Shown here in pieces: positions 16,187 through 21,411 of a stretch of 25,995 nucleotides of DNA (position 1 is the stretch's first letter; every line of letters begins with the position of its first letter). Under the pieces are notes generated by a model. That model saw only the letters and a program-made list of their open reading frames with translations, ran no database searches and had not been told where the DNA came from. This DNA is from a virus. Both the position numbers and the translations under genes were made by a program. The stretch is from the IMG/VR virus record IMGVR_UViG_3300021182_000075, positions 1 to 25,995 of that record; one strand, written 5' to 3'.

Positions 16187-16582
16187 TTATATTACCACGC
16201 TATATGCAATACAAGGCAAGCATCTTGTTTGTCCCTTTCTTGTTTTCAAATATCTATTACCACAATTACACAAAATAATTGGTGATTTGGTCAATGCTAT
16301 ATCAGTTCGGGTGTACTTTGAGGTTGAACGCTGTCTCATGGTGTGCCACGCTACAGGCGTTTTCATAGGGTTCCATTCATCTACACAACGCTTTCTCGCT
16401 CGGTCTTTTTCCTTTACCTTCTCGGGATTTTCAGTCTTCCATTCAGTCCATCTAGCACGCATACAGGCTTTACAGGCACTTTGTACGTTTACATACGTTT
16501 TCCCTTTGTAGGTGGATTTAGTTTTACTAAACTCCACTACTGGCTTTATCGTAGAGCACTTCTTACAAAAATGCGTGTCCAT
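16187..16582 (-). CDS. Zinc-cluster protein, endonuclease VII / HNH-related, 131 aa
   Basis: The N-terminus reads FCKKCSTIKPVVEFSK then, after about 20 residues, CKACMRARW, the paired CxxC zinc ribbon found at the front of many phage HNH/endonuclease VII-like proteins. The middle is Lys/Arg/Glu-rich (TENPEKVKEKDRARKRC). The C-terminus has a second cluster, CNCGNRYLKTRKGQTRC followed by LPC. A His-Asn catalytic pair of endonuclease VII is not visible, so nuclease activity is uncertain. An extended -10 (TGGTATAAT) ends nine bases before the ATG, implying a very short or absent leader. Confidence 0.6.
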   Translation of the reverse strand: MDTHFCKKCSTIKPVVEFSKTKSTYKGKTYVNVQSACKACMRARWTEWKTENPEKVKEKDRARKRCVDEWNPMKTPVAWHTMRQRSTSKYTRTDIALTKSPIILCNCGNRYLKTRKGQTRCLPCIAYSVVI

Positions 16583-16591
16583 TCCCTATGT

Positions 16592-16597
16592 ATTATA
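16592..16597 (-). promoter_or_regulatory. Extended -10 promoter for the zinc-cluster gene (near leaderless)
   Basis: TATAAT with an upstream TG dinucleotide (TGGTATAAT) lies 9 bases before the ATG at 16582. The predicted start of transcription is within 3 bases of the start codon. No good -35 is visible (CTGTAA at 17 bp). A TTATCCACA site lies 30 bp upstream. Confidence 0.6.
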
Positions 16598-16627
16598 CCA
16601 AAAACGACACCTTTTTACAGTGCCGCT

Positions 16628-16636
16628 TGTGGATAA
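16628..16636 (-). promoter_or_regulatory. Perfect DnaA-box-like site TTATCCACA
   Basis: It reads TTATCCACA on the minus strand, in the gap between two genes. It is 30 bp upstream of the -10 at 16592, a spacing close to that at the other four copies. Confidence 0.5.
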
Positions 16637-16651
16637 ACCTATAGGTTCGTA

Positions 16652-17005
16652 TTACTTCAATGCACCGTTCTGTACGTTTGGTTTTGCACCACCTTGGCCA
16701 TAACCTGCATCTACAATGTCGAGCACAATGCCTGCGTTCGTAATCGGTACGTTCAATCCCATAGCCGGAGCTAGTGAAGCGAAACGTGCATACTCACGGT
16801 CTTTGAGAGCCTTTTGCTCAATAGCCTCTGCACCTGCGAAAGCCTCGAAAGGCTTAAGAGCTGATGCACGGGACATACCAAACCCATTCGGAAAGTTGTC
16901 ATTGCTTACTCCTTTCTCAGCAGTAGTCTGGAAGATGTTGTTGTTTGAACCTGAACCCTCTGAACCCTCGCTGGTTGTTTCTACCTGGTCAATTTGCTTT
17001 GCCAT
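16652..17005 (-). CDS. Hypothetical protein, 117 aa
   Basis: The N-terminal 45 residues are Ser/Gly/Asn-rich (disordered). A central Ala-rich helical part follows (ASALKPFEAFAGAEAIEQKA, LKDREYARFASLAPAMG), then a C-terminal region rich in Gly and Asn. This composition is like small internal or decoration proteins of phage heads, but no family is recognised. It is packed three bases after the gene upstream in a run of five small genes ahead of the terminase genes. The start is AT-rich (AAATTATG). Confidence 0.6.
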   Translation of the reverse strand: MAKQIDQVETTSEGSEGSGSNNNIFQTTAEKGVSNDNFPNGFGMSRASALKPFEAFAGAEAIEQKALKDREYARFASLAPAMGLNVPITNAGIVLDIVDAGYGQGGAKPNVQNGALK

Positions 17006-17008
17006 AAT

Positions 17009-17302
17009 TTACTGGAACTTAGCTTTATAATTAGCGCCTTGATTCATCTCCTCTGCGCTGTTGGCATAGCCAAGATTATTTTGAGGAGTTCGACCTTGCT
17101 TTACTGAACTCATCGGCACGAAAGCCTTTAAGCGTTTAGTCATCTCTACCGAATCACTTACCATGGTGGAATTGCTGTTTGGTGAGTTGAAATAAGTTTC
17201 CCCACGAGATGAGTCCACCACATTCCAACCATAAGGATTAGCGAGGTTGTTTGGGTTATTGTGTGGGTCTTCAAACAAGGGTACTGCTGGTTTAGTATTC
17301 AT
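17009..17302 (-). CDS. Hypothetical protein, 97 aa
   Basis: A soluble, Asn/Pro/Ser-rich protein (PLFEDPHNNPNNLANPYGW; YFNSPNSNSTMVS) with a short helical centre (SVEMTKRLKAFVPMSS). No domain is recognised. It is part of the closely spaced 16.6-17.7 kb cluster (gap of 3-5 bases to each neighbour). The start has no Shine-Dalgarno sequence (AATAATTATG). Confidence 0.6.
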   Translation of the reverse strand: MNTKPAVPLFEDPHNNPNNLANPYGWNVVDSSRGETYFNSPNSNSTMVSDSVEMTKRLKAFVPMSSVKQGRTPQNNLGYANSAEEMNQGANYKAKFQ

Positions 17303-17307
17303 AATTA

Positions 17308-17430
17308 TTATTTATCGTGATAAGTGCCAAATCCATCTTGGATATACAGATTAGTATCTGGAGGAATGTTCTCATTCTTACCAGAACCTTGGTCTTTCTT
17401 AGGAGGGAGCGGATAGGTTATCTTAGCCAT
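17308..17430 (-). CDS. Small protein with a GFGTYH C-terminus, 40 aa
   Basis: The ATG at 17430 (MAKITYPLPPKKDQG) directly follows the stop of the neighbouring gene (one base between), and is favoured over longer frames that would overlap that gene. The product has a Pro/Lys-rich start and ends YIQDGFGTYHDK. The neighbour ends TDGFGTYHE, so the two share a six-residue tail (GFGTYH) despite unrelated fronts. Function unknown. Confidence 0.6.
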   Translation of the reverse strand: MAKITYPLPPKKDQGSGKNENIPPDTNLYIQDGFGTYHDK

Positions 17431-17431
17431 A

Positions 17432-17656
17432 TTATTCGTGGTATGTGCCAAATCCATCTGTAGTGATGTTACCGTCTGGGTAAACCACTTCGTCAGGAAG
17501 TGACTCAAAGTTAATATCAACTGGTGTATTTGTTTCATTTGCAGTGGTAAGTGCTGCGTCTTCTGCAACAGGTTGCTGTTCATCTGGTACTACGGGAAGG
17601 TCTGCGACAGGAGTATCCACTACAGCTTCTATTGGGGTTGTAATTGTTTCGTCCAT
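17432..17656 (-). CDS. Acidic small protein with a GFGTYH C-terminus, 74 aa
   Basis: The product is highly acidic and Pro/Val/Thr-rich (TPIEAVVDTPVADLPVVPDE), almost free of basic residues, and ends TTDGFGTYHE. It is probably intrinsically disordered. The last residues match those of the following gene product. It lies one base before that gene, so they are co-transcribed. Copy 5 of the TTGCGTTG motif lies about 45 bases upstream, inside the end of the HTH gene. Confidence 0.6.
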   Translation of the reverse strand: MDETITTPIEAVVDTPVADLPVVPDEQQPVAEDAALTTANETNTPVDINFESLPDEVVYPDGNITTDGFGTYHE

Positions 17657-17660
17657 ATAG

Positions 17661-18020
17661 TTATTTGATTATCTGTAGTATCAGTTTATCGGGGATAACT
17701 AGGACAACGCAACTATTACAAGAGCATTCAGGCTCTCCGTGCATGAGCATGGTACAGGACTCACAGCGTGGGTGGCCTTGTAGCTTTATAGGGCAGAGCT
17801 GGCAAAGCGTCTTATCTATCGTTTTATGAAAATCGGTAGCACGTTTAGATACTACTCGGGAGTTCTCTCTCTGTTTAGGATATTCATAGCGTTGGAGCGT
17901 TCGGTGCGTAATACCCCATTGCTCCGCTATGTCTGTGAGGGTGAAGACCTTTAATTCTTTAGAGAGCGTAACTCTAGTGTGGAGGATTTCAATCAGAGGT
18001 TGTGCCACCTTCTGTTTCAT
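17661..18020 (-). CDS. HTH and zinc-cluster DNA-binding protein, 119 aa
   Basis: An N-terminal helix-turn-helix reads FTLTDIAEQWGITHRTLQRY (about residues 26-45). A C-terminal cysteine cluster reads CQLCPIKLQGHPRCESC, then CSCNSC (about residues 73-103), likely one or two zinc sites. The combination suggests a small regulator. TATACT lies six bases before the ATG, so the transcript starts at or next to the A of the start codon, that is leaderless. The final codons contain copy 5 of the TTGCGTTG motif, which here is read as CVVL. Confidence 0.65.
   Translation of the reverse strand: MKQKVAQPLIEILHTRVTLSKELKVFTLTDIAEQWGITHRTLQRYEYPKQRENSRVVSKRATDFHKTIDKTLCQLCPIKLQGHPRCESCTMLMHGEPECSCNSCVVLVIPDKLILQIIK
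17700..17712 (-). promoter_or_regulatory. Copy 5 of the TTGCGTTGwCyTA motif, inside the end of the HTH gene
   Basis: TTGCGTTGTCCTA follows TAATAG in another frame and lies about 45 bases before the ATG of the acidic small gene at 17656. It keeps the TAG preceding the motif although that is not the in-frame stop, which suggests the flanking T-A-R is part of the site and not only a stop codon. Confidence 0.4.
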
Positions 18021-18026
18021 GCCCTA

Positions 18027-18032
18027 AGTATA
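18027..18032 (-). promoter_or_regulatory. -10 element giving a leaderless HTH-gene transcript
   Basis: TATACT is followed by six bases (TAGGGC) and the ATG at 18020. No close -35 is visible at 17 bp (TGAAGA), but a TTATCCACA site lies 23 bp upstream. Confidence 0.55.
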
Positions 18033-18052
18033 TATCCTTCTTCACTTCTTCT

Positions 18053-18244
18053 TCATGTGGATAAGTCAGACTTTTTTCTATCCCACCAGTGTGGGTACCC
18101 GTTTACATATTCTAGTTTGGGTTGGTAGGGTAATTGGTAGTAGGGGCAGTCGGTTCTGATGTGATGAGTTATGCAAATACATTGGTCAACGGTTGCTTCA
18201 GGGTAAATCTTTCTACCCGCAATATCTCTTTCAATATATCCCAT
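18053..18244 (-). CDS. Small Cys/His/Trp-containing protein, 63 aa
   Basis: The product reads MGYIERDIAGRKIYP, then CICITHHIRTDC, then PQWWD-like ending (NGYPHWWDRKK). Two Cys and two His residues in CICITHH-x4-C could bind a metal. No family is recognised. Its last codons overlap the TTATCCACA site at 18056. It is preceded by a 332-base gene-free stretch full of RNA-like structures, which may be its leader. Confidence 0.55.
   Translation of the reverse strand: MGYIERDIAGRKIYPEATVDQCICITHHIRTDCPYYQLPYQPKLEYVNGYPHWWDRKKSDLST
18056..18064 (-). promoter_or_regulatory. Perfect DnaA-box-like site TTATCCACA
   Basis: It covers the last codons of the 63-aa gene, ends one base before its TGA stop is complete, and lies 23 bp upstream of the -10 of the HTH gene. 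Confidence 0.5.
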
Positions 18245-18339
18245 ACTTACTTCAATTACTTCTAATGTGGTGGAACAGTGCTGGTGTCAGAGGCTTAATA
18301 CTTTTTCAACTAAGCCCCCGCGTCAGAACTCTTCAGAAC

Positions 18340-18428
18340 AGTGCTGGGTCGGGTAGTCGAGTACATTATCCTGCTAGCTGGCACTCCGTTCTCACGGTAA
18401 AGCCTTCTCGACTACGCCACGCAACACT
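18340..18428 (-). ncRNA. Candidate structured RNA: 22-bp imperfect stem around a 45-nt core
   Basis: The arms 18340-18361 and 18407-18428 match at 18 of 22 positions; nine in a row next to the core are perfect (GTAGTCGAG with CTCGACTAC). One mismatch becomes a U-G pair if the minus strand is transcribed, so minus is slightly favoured. The core contains a CCGT-GAGA-ACGG hairpin with a GNRA-type loop. The strand and function are uncertain. Confidence 0.4.
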
Positions 18429-18451
18429 CTTCCTTTCTCTATGAACGGCAC

Positions 18452-18544
18452 TAAGAGCAGGGAGCGAGAAATGTTTATACCCAGTCAAGGCGTGTTAACT
18501 CCACCTTTCTCGCACACGACCAGTTGTTGTGTTCCCTGCTTTTA
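18452..18544 (+). ncRNA. Candidate three-way-junction RNA
   Basis: Three stems meet with no unpaired base: 18452-18463 with 18533-18544 (12 bp), 18464-18471 with 18506-18513 (GCGAGAAA/TTTCTCGC, 8 bp) and 18514-18520 with 18526-18532 (ACACGAC/GTTGTGT, 7 bp, 5-nt loop). The first and third stems each contain one G-U pair on the plus strand that would be A-C on the minus strand, so the plus strand is favoured. A 34-nt loop closes the second stem. Function unknown. Confidence 0.45.
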
Positions 18545-18576
18545 ATGCCCTTCTACTGTGTTAAAGGACTACAAAC

Positions 18577-18774
18577 TCAATCTGCTAAACTTGGGTCTTT
18601 TCCCTTCCAAATCATAAACCTTTTAATCTGTGAAGCGGCTATCTTGCCTTTATTTTGGAAGAGTCTGTATTTTCCTTTCTTACCCCAGAACTTGTCTACA
18701 AACTCTTCCCCGCTTAATAACATTACTTTAACTCTTTTACCTTCCCAAACTCCTGTGTGCGGTGTGCGTGCCAT
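18577..18774 (-). CDS. Small beta-rich conserved-type protein, 65 aa
   Basis: It reads GKRVKVMLLSGEEFVDKFW followed by KGKYRLFQNKGKIAASQIK and ends with KRFMIWKG. This pattern of alternating strands (a KV-VML-SGEEF, then K-YRLF, then I-x-RF-IWK) recurs in small phage proteins with an SH3-like or OB-like barrel. The role is unknown. It belongs to a run of small genes from 18.6 to 20.5 kb with short gaps. The gene-free stretch of 332 bases lies just downstream. Confidence 0.55.
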   Translation of the reverse strand: MARTPHTGVWEGKRVKVMLLSGEEFVDKFWGKKGKYRLFQNKGKIAASQIKRFMIWKGKDPSLAD

Positions 18775-18777
18775 ACA

Positions 18778-19002
18778 TTAGAGATGTTTATTAGTAAAAC
18801 GCCGAGTTTCGTAAGTAGCTGATGAAGTATATCGAGAGTCATTTAGACCTGTAATTCTATATTCAAACCATTCTAACCACACATAGGGATTTAACCCGTG
18901 ACCGTGGAAATCACCAATCTCAACTGGAAACCAAGCAAAATTCTTTTGCCAGCCTTTTTCCCGTTCCTGTTCGTACCATTGATGAGCGTTTCCAAATAAC
19001 AT
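18778..19002 (-). CDS. Hypothetical protein, 74 aa, Trp/Tyr-rich
   Basis: It reads FGNAHQWYEQEREKGWQKNF, then AWFPVEIGDFHGHGLNPYVW, LEWFEYRITGL and a basic C-terminus. The FP-EIGDFHGHG part is unusual and could be metal-binding (three His/Asp). No family is recognised. It starts 11 bases after the zinc-ribbon gene stop and is three bases from the next gene, so it is in the same run. Confidence 0.55.
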   Translation of the reverse strand: MLFGNAHQWYEQEREKGWQKNFAWFPVEIGDFHGHGLNPYVWLEWFEYRITGLNDSRYTSSATYETRRFTNKHL

Positions 19003-19013
19003 ACATTATCCGT

Positions 19014-19199
19014 TTATATTAATTCTTCTATGAGGGGGCGAACAATTGGTTTTTCACTACAATCCATGCAACGTATTTCTGCTCTTGAACCCCATTGTTC
19101 CCACACGTCTAAGATTTGTTTAGGACTTTTTATAGTTGCCAACACTTTGCCGCAAGCGTCACACTTTATTTCACCTTTGATTGTTTGCCAGATTGCCAT
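19014..19199 (-). CDS. Zinc-ribbon protein, 61 aa
   Basis: Two CxxC pairs are visible: IKCDACGKVLATI (about residues 11-23) and IRCMDCSEKPI (about residues 42-52), about 30 residues apart, as in zinc-ribbon folds. The C-terminus is helical and acidic. Zinc-ribbon proteins this small are usually DNA- or protein-binding adaptors; no specific role is suggested. Confidence 0.6.
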   Translation of the reverse strand: MAIWQTIKGEIKCDACGKVLATIKSPKQILDVWEQWGSRAEIRCMDCSEKPIVRPLIEELI

Positions 19200-19211
19200 A
19201 TAAGTATCTAA

Positions 19212-19694
19212 TTAGTCTTGTAAGGGGGATAATAATTGTGTGTATTCTGTTATTTTTTCTTTGAGATAGAAGTTACCGTATTTTTTGCCTTTACCTTCTT
19301 CGTTTTTCTTTTTAAGTTGCGCGACCCATTCACTACCTTTTTCCTGTAGTAAGTGATTTTCAAAGGCAAGCCAGTTGCCGGACTTCCAAATGTTACACGC
19401 AGCGCATTGTGGTCGAAGATTATCGAGCGAATAGCGGAGTTCAGTAGAGCAAATGCTTGACGCGATGAAATGGCCTGTTTGCCAATTCGACCCCGTAAGG
19501 TTTTGAAGTCCGCAGGTAAAGCATACGTTTCCGTATCTGTTTTTGATGATTTGTCTACAAAGTTGCCAGAGTTCATGTTTTAGTTTGGTTGTCTCGCCCT
19601 TTTTAGGCCTCTTATTTCGCCGTATAAGCCCCGTAGCGCGTTTTTTAGGTGGTTTGCGTGGTTTTACCTTAAAAGTGCTATTCCAGTGGTTCAT
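19212..19694 (-). CDS. NinG/Rap-like recombination protein with HNH-type zinc site, 160 aa
   Basis: It has a very basic N-terminus (KPRKPPKKRATGLIRRNKR, then KKGETTKLKHELW), a CFTCGLQNLTGSNWQTGHF zinc/histidine part (about residues 57-76), and YSLDNLRPQCAACNIWKSGN (about residues 88-108), the paired C/H signature of NinG (Rap) proteins that resolve branched DNA in phage recombination. A helical C-terminus follows. It shares ATGA with the preceding gene. The family is common among lambdoid and other phages. Confidence 0.85.
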   Translation of the reverse strand: MNHWNSTFKVKPRKPPKKRATGLIRRNKRPKKGETTKLKHELWQLCRQIIKNRYGNVCFTCGLQNLTGSNWQTGHFIASSICSTELRYSLDNLRPQCAACNIWKSGNWLAFENHLLQEKGSEWVAQLKKKNEEGKGKKYGNFYLKEKITEYTQLLSPLQD

Positions 19695-19966
19695 ATAAAC
19701 GATAACTGTGCCACTCTTGTACCGTCAGCCCTTTCAACTAACTTTACTACTTGAACTGGTGGTTTGGACTTTAAACGGCGCATGAACAATCGAGAGGAGT
19801 GTTTCTTACCACACACACCGGAACATGGAATAGCATCGAATGTGTAACCCTTTGTAGCTAACTCGCTGTATCTCTTACGGTGGTCGCGCATGTACTCAAT
19901 GGTGGTAGAGCACACCCACTCACCGTTCTTGTGGAGTTCTATAAGTTGGTTGTGGTGAGTTTTCAT
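19691..19966 (-). CDS. Hypothetical protein, 91 aa
   Basis: A basic, helical N-terminus (HNQLIELHKNGEWVCST, then YMRDHRKRYSELATKGYTF) is followed by a CSGVCGKKHSSRLFMRRL segment in which two Cys and one His could hold zinc, then a beta pair (PPVQVVKLVERADG). It lies between two genes that both overlap it by four bases (ATGA), so it is made with the NinG-like protein. No family is recognised. Confidence 0.6.
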   Translation of the reverse strand: MKTHHNQLIELHKNGEWVCSTTIEYMRDHRKRYSELATKGYTFDAIPCSGVCGKKHSSRLFMRRLKSKPPVQVVKLVERADGTRVAQLSFI

Positions 19967-20196
19967 ATATCAAACTCGTCCTCAATTTTCTTAATTTTGG
20001 CTTTCAACTCCTCATTTTTACCTATGTAAGCGGGAATACCGTAGTATCTACAATTCTCAACGTGTTCTTGTAAGCCTTCTCCCATGACCCAATGTACATC
20101 TATTTCATCTCTTACAAGGTCATACTCATCCTCAACATCCTCATCTTGTAGGACAAACCACTTCCCTTTGTAATCTGATGCAACTATCTTTCCCAT
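19963..20196 (-). CDS. Acidic hypothetical protein, 77 aa
   Basis: It is strongly acidic in the middle (QDEDVEDEYDLVRDEIDVHW), followed by a helical C-terminus (KNEELKAKIKKIEDEFDI). The net charge would suit a protein partner or DNA mimic, but there is no direct evidence for that. It starts one base after the sigma-like gene and overlaps the next gene by ATGA, so it is in the same transcript. Confidence 0.6.
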   Translation of the reverse strand: MGKIVASDYKGKWFVLQDEDVEDEYDLVRDEIDVHWVMGEGLQEHVENCRYYGIPAYIGKNEELKAKIKKIEDEFDI

Positions 20197-20197
20197 A

Positions 20198-20533
20198 TTA
20201 TTTTATCTCTTTGTTAAGAGGGGACTTTAAAGCTGACTTAAGATGTTTGCACTTGCAACCACAATCATGGCATTCTTCGCAGAAGTCATGGTGGACTAAA
20301 TGATTTATTTGCAAATCATTGAAAGCTTTAGCCAACCAATCGTAACTCTTAAACTCTATTTGTCTTATTCTTTCTCGCGTAACTCCATAGTGTTTCCCCA
20401 CTTCTTCAAGGGTGTGCGGTATTGCGTCTAATAAACCGTTCCTCATAACTATTATTTCCCGTTCCTTTGGTGAAAGTCCACGAAAAGCGCGAAATAGATT
20501 TTGCAAAACTCTTGTCCATTCCTGTTCTGTCAT
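20198..20533 (-). CDS. Sigma-70 region 4-only protein, 111 aa
   Basis: Residues about 14-70 read GLSPKEREIIVMRNGLLD then TLEEVGKHYGVTRERIRQIE, an almost canonical sigma-70 region 4 with its HTH (normally binds the -35 element) and the ERIRQIE recognition helix. Regions 1 to 3 are absent. A His/Cys-rich tail follows (HHDFCEECHDCGCKCKH), which could bind zinc. Free region-4 proteins may act as regulators or partial sigma factors; here a phage promoter-specificity factor is a natural idea. The promoter TTGACT-N16-TAGACT lies upstream and the -10 ends six bases before the ATG, so its mRNA is probably leaderless. Confidence 0.8.
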   Translation of the reverse strand: MTEQEWTRVLQNLFRAFRGLSPKEREIIVMRNGLLDAIPHTLEEVGKHYGVTRERIRQIEFKSYDWLAKAFNDLQINHLVHHDFCEECHDCGCKCKHLKSALKSPLNKEIK

Positions 20534-20539
20534 GTTTAA

Positions 20540-20567
20540 AGTCTATCAAATGTCAATCTAAAGTCAA
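20540..20567 (-). promoter_or_regulatory. Promoter TTGACT-N16-TAGACT for the sigma-like gene
   Basis: The -35 is at 20567-20562 and the -10 at 20545-20540. Six bases separate the -10 from the ATG at 20533. A DnaA-box-like site lies five bases upstream of the -35. Confidence 0.65.
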
Positions 20568-20572
20568 CTTAG

Positions 20573-20581
20573 TTATCCACA
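20573..20581 (+). promoter_or_regulatory. Perfect DnaA-box-like site TTATCCACA
   Basis: It lies at one end of the 38-bp repeat and five bases upstream of a -35. In the direction of transcription it reads TGTGGATAA. The second copy with the same arrangement is at 21852. Confidence 0.5.
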
Positions 20582-20610
20582 CCTCCTTTGTACGAGGGGT
20601 TGGGACTAGA
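20573..20610. repeat. 38-bp direct repeat, copy A
   Basis: Identical to 21852-21889. On the minus strand it starts at the stop codon of the upstream gene (TCTAG), contains a full Shine-Dalgarno core (AAAGGAGGTG) and ends in the TGTGGATAA site. In both copies a promoter -35 follows within five bases. Confidence 0.95.
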
Positions 20611-20878
20611 GAACCTTTAATCTTTCTAAAACGTCTTCTGAGGTATGGCCGTCCCATTCTGGCGCACGTTCTAATACTTCTGCAAACTCACAAACTTCAT
20701 GCCAGAACCGCGCTGGTAAGTGATATGTTATCTGCTTTCCTTTTTCTTTGTTGATACCTAAGATAAACCAATCTCCAAACGAACTACCGTCAGAGTGAAG
20801 TGTTGAGCACCAAATATCTTGCTCCGTAAAATTACCCCATTCATCAGCAGATTTCTTGTAGTTTATTTGGCGGCACAA
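20606..20878 (-). CDS. Conserved-type phage hypothetical protein, 90 aa
   Basis: It reads WCSTLHSDGSSFGDWFILG, then ITYHLPARFWHEVCEFAEVL and ERAPEWDGHTSEDVLERL. The order TYHLP...RFW...(L/I)xxAPEWDGHT-xDVLxRL is a recurrent signature of a family of unknown function in many phages. A TTG is used as start at 20878, overlapping the previous gene by 16 bases; no better start is visible. The end carries the 38-bp repeat copy A. The role is unknown. Confidence 0.65.
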   Translation of the reverse strand: MCRQINYKKSADEWGNFTEQDIWCSTLHSDGSSFGDWFILGINKEKGKQITYHLPARFWHEVCEFAEVLERAPEWDGHTSEDVLERLKVL

Positions 20879-21009
20879 TGAAATAAAAAGGCGTATACGA
20901 TGCTCATAGAGTCATCGAAAGTGTGGTAGCCGTCACAATTACAAGATTGAGGCGACACCACAACTCCTTTATCTCCAACTGATATACATTTTGCTGAATG
21001 CTCTTTCAT
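20863..21009 (-). CDS. Small cysteine-containing protein, 48 aa
   Basis: I take the ATG at 21009 (MKEHSAKCISVGDKG). A longer frame would start inside a 23-bp repeat shared with the end of the HNH gene, which makes it unlikely. The product has three to four Cys (SPQSCNCDGYHTF, FHCAAK) and ends in a hydrophobic stretch (MSIVYAFLF). The gene sits just downstream of the 23-bp repeat and overlaps the following gene. Function unknown. Confidence 0.5.
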   Translation of the reverse strand: MKEHSAKCISVGDKGVVVSPQSCNCDGYHTFDDSMSIVYAFLFHCAAK

Positions 21010-21012
21010 ACT

Positions 21013-21035
21013 CTCTATTTCTATTAACTTGATAA
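21013..21035. repeat. 23-bp direct repeat, copy A
   Basis: Identical to 22543-22565. On the minus strand it reads TTATCAAGTTAATAGAAATA followed by GAG and lies 3 bases before the ATG at 21009. The other copy is the end of an HNH gene and the region just before the methyltransferase ATG. Confidence 0.95.
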
Positions 21036-21059
21036 CACCTCTATTTCCTTTGTGTGAGG

Positions 21060-21257
21060 TTAGATAACTGCATATCCTTTGTAACTGCACTTTGAACAGT
21101 TGGCGTGTATTTGAGGCGGATTGCTAGTTAAGACTATATTTGGTGCCGGATTCAGCATTTCTGCGCCACACTTAGGACAACTAATACCCAACATTTGAGT
21201 AAAGGCCGTTCCTAATTCCTTTTGCTTCCTCTCGTTATATTCGTCTAATGTTTCCAT
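21060..21257 (-). CDS. Zinc-ribbon protein, 65 aa
   Basis: A helical N-terminus (METLDEYNERKQKELGTAF) is followed by SCPKCGAEMLNP and, 20 residues later, NCSKCSYKGYAVI, a textbook two-CxxC zinc ribbon. The family is common in phages. It begins four bases after the stop of the small basic gene and may be co-transcribed with the genes to its right. Confidence 0.65.
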   Translation of the reverse strand: METLDEYNERKQKELGTAFTQMLGISCPKCGAEMLNPAPNIVLTSNPPQIHANCSKCSYKGYAVI

Positions 21258-21261
21258 ATCT

Positions 21262-21411
21262 TTAGTTTACCTCTTTGTTATTGGATAATTGGGGCGACCT
21301 TTTAGCTTTATTTGCTTTTTGAGATATTTCAAGACGCCTTTGAGGGGTGAGTTTCTTGGCGCGGGCTTTACCTCCGAGTGAGCCAAGTTTTACTGCTTCG
21401 GGGTTTTTCAT
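21262..21411 (-). CDS. Small basic protein with GGKARAKK-type motif, 49 aa
   Basis: It reads KNPEAVKLGSLGGKARAKKL then TPQRRLEISQKANKAKR. The LGxxGGKARAKKLTPxxRxEI(S/A)xxA pattern is a recurring small family in phages and bacteria, thought to bind nucleic acid. It overlaps the gene upstream by ATGA, so it is co-translated. A similar protein (GKRWAK-type) is coded on the plus strand at 25342. Confidence 0.65.
   Translation of the reverse strand: MKNPEAVKLGSLGGKARAKKLTPQRRLEISQKANKAKRSPQLSNNKEVN

Larger units (their letters stand above)
18245..18576. other. 332-base gene-free stretch packed with RNA-like secondary structure
   Basis: No convincing coding frame lies here. Visible structure: a stem 290-297/311-318 of the 18 kb coordinates (minus strand GGGGCTTA/TAAGCCTC); a 22-bp imperfect long stem 18340-18361/18407-18428 (four mismatches, one of which is a U-G pair on the minus strand) around a 45-nt core; and a three-way junction at 18452-18544. 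The 12-mer GAACAGTGCTGG occurs twice in the same direction (18273 and 18336). Confidence 0.6.

Noticed and set aside
16187-16582. Full endonuclease VII call for the zinc-cluster protein
   Set aside because: The paired CxxC ribbons are present but the catalytic His-x2-His-Asp block seen at 25046 is missing, so only a related zinc-cluster protein is claimed.
17308-17583. Long frame covering the 40-aa and part of the 74-aa gene
   Set aside because: Its first 51 codons overlap the acidic 74-aa gene in another frame; the ATG at 17430 right after that gene's stop fits the operon spacing.
18193-18444. 83-codon plus-strand frame over the gene-free stretch
   Set aside because: It crosses the structured RNA region and part of a minus-strand gene, starts inside that gene, and its product is low in sense; structure explains the DNA better.
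18524-18781. 85-codon plus-strand frame opposite the small beta-rich gene
   Set aside because: Antisense to a compact minus-strand gene packed with its neighbours; no start signal.
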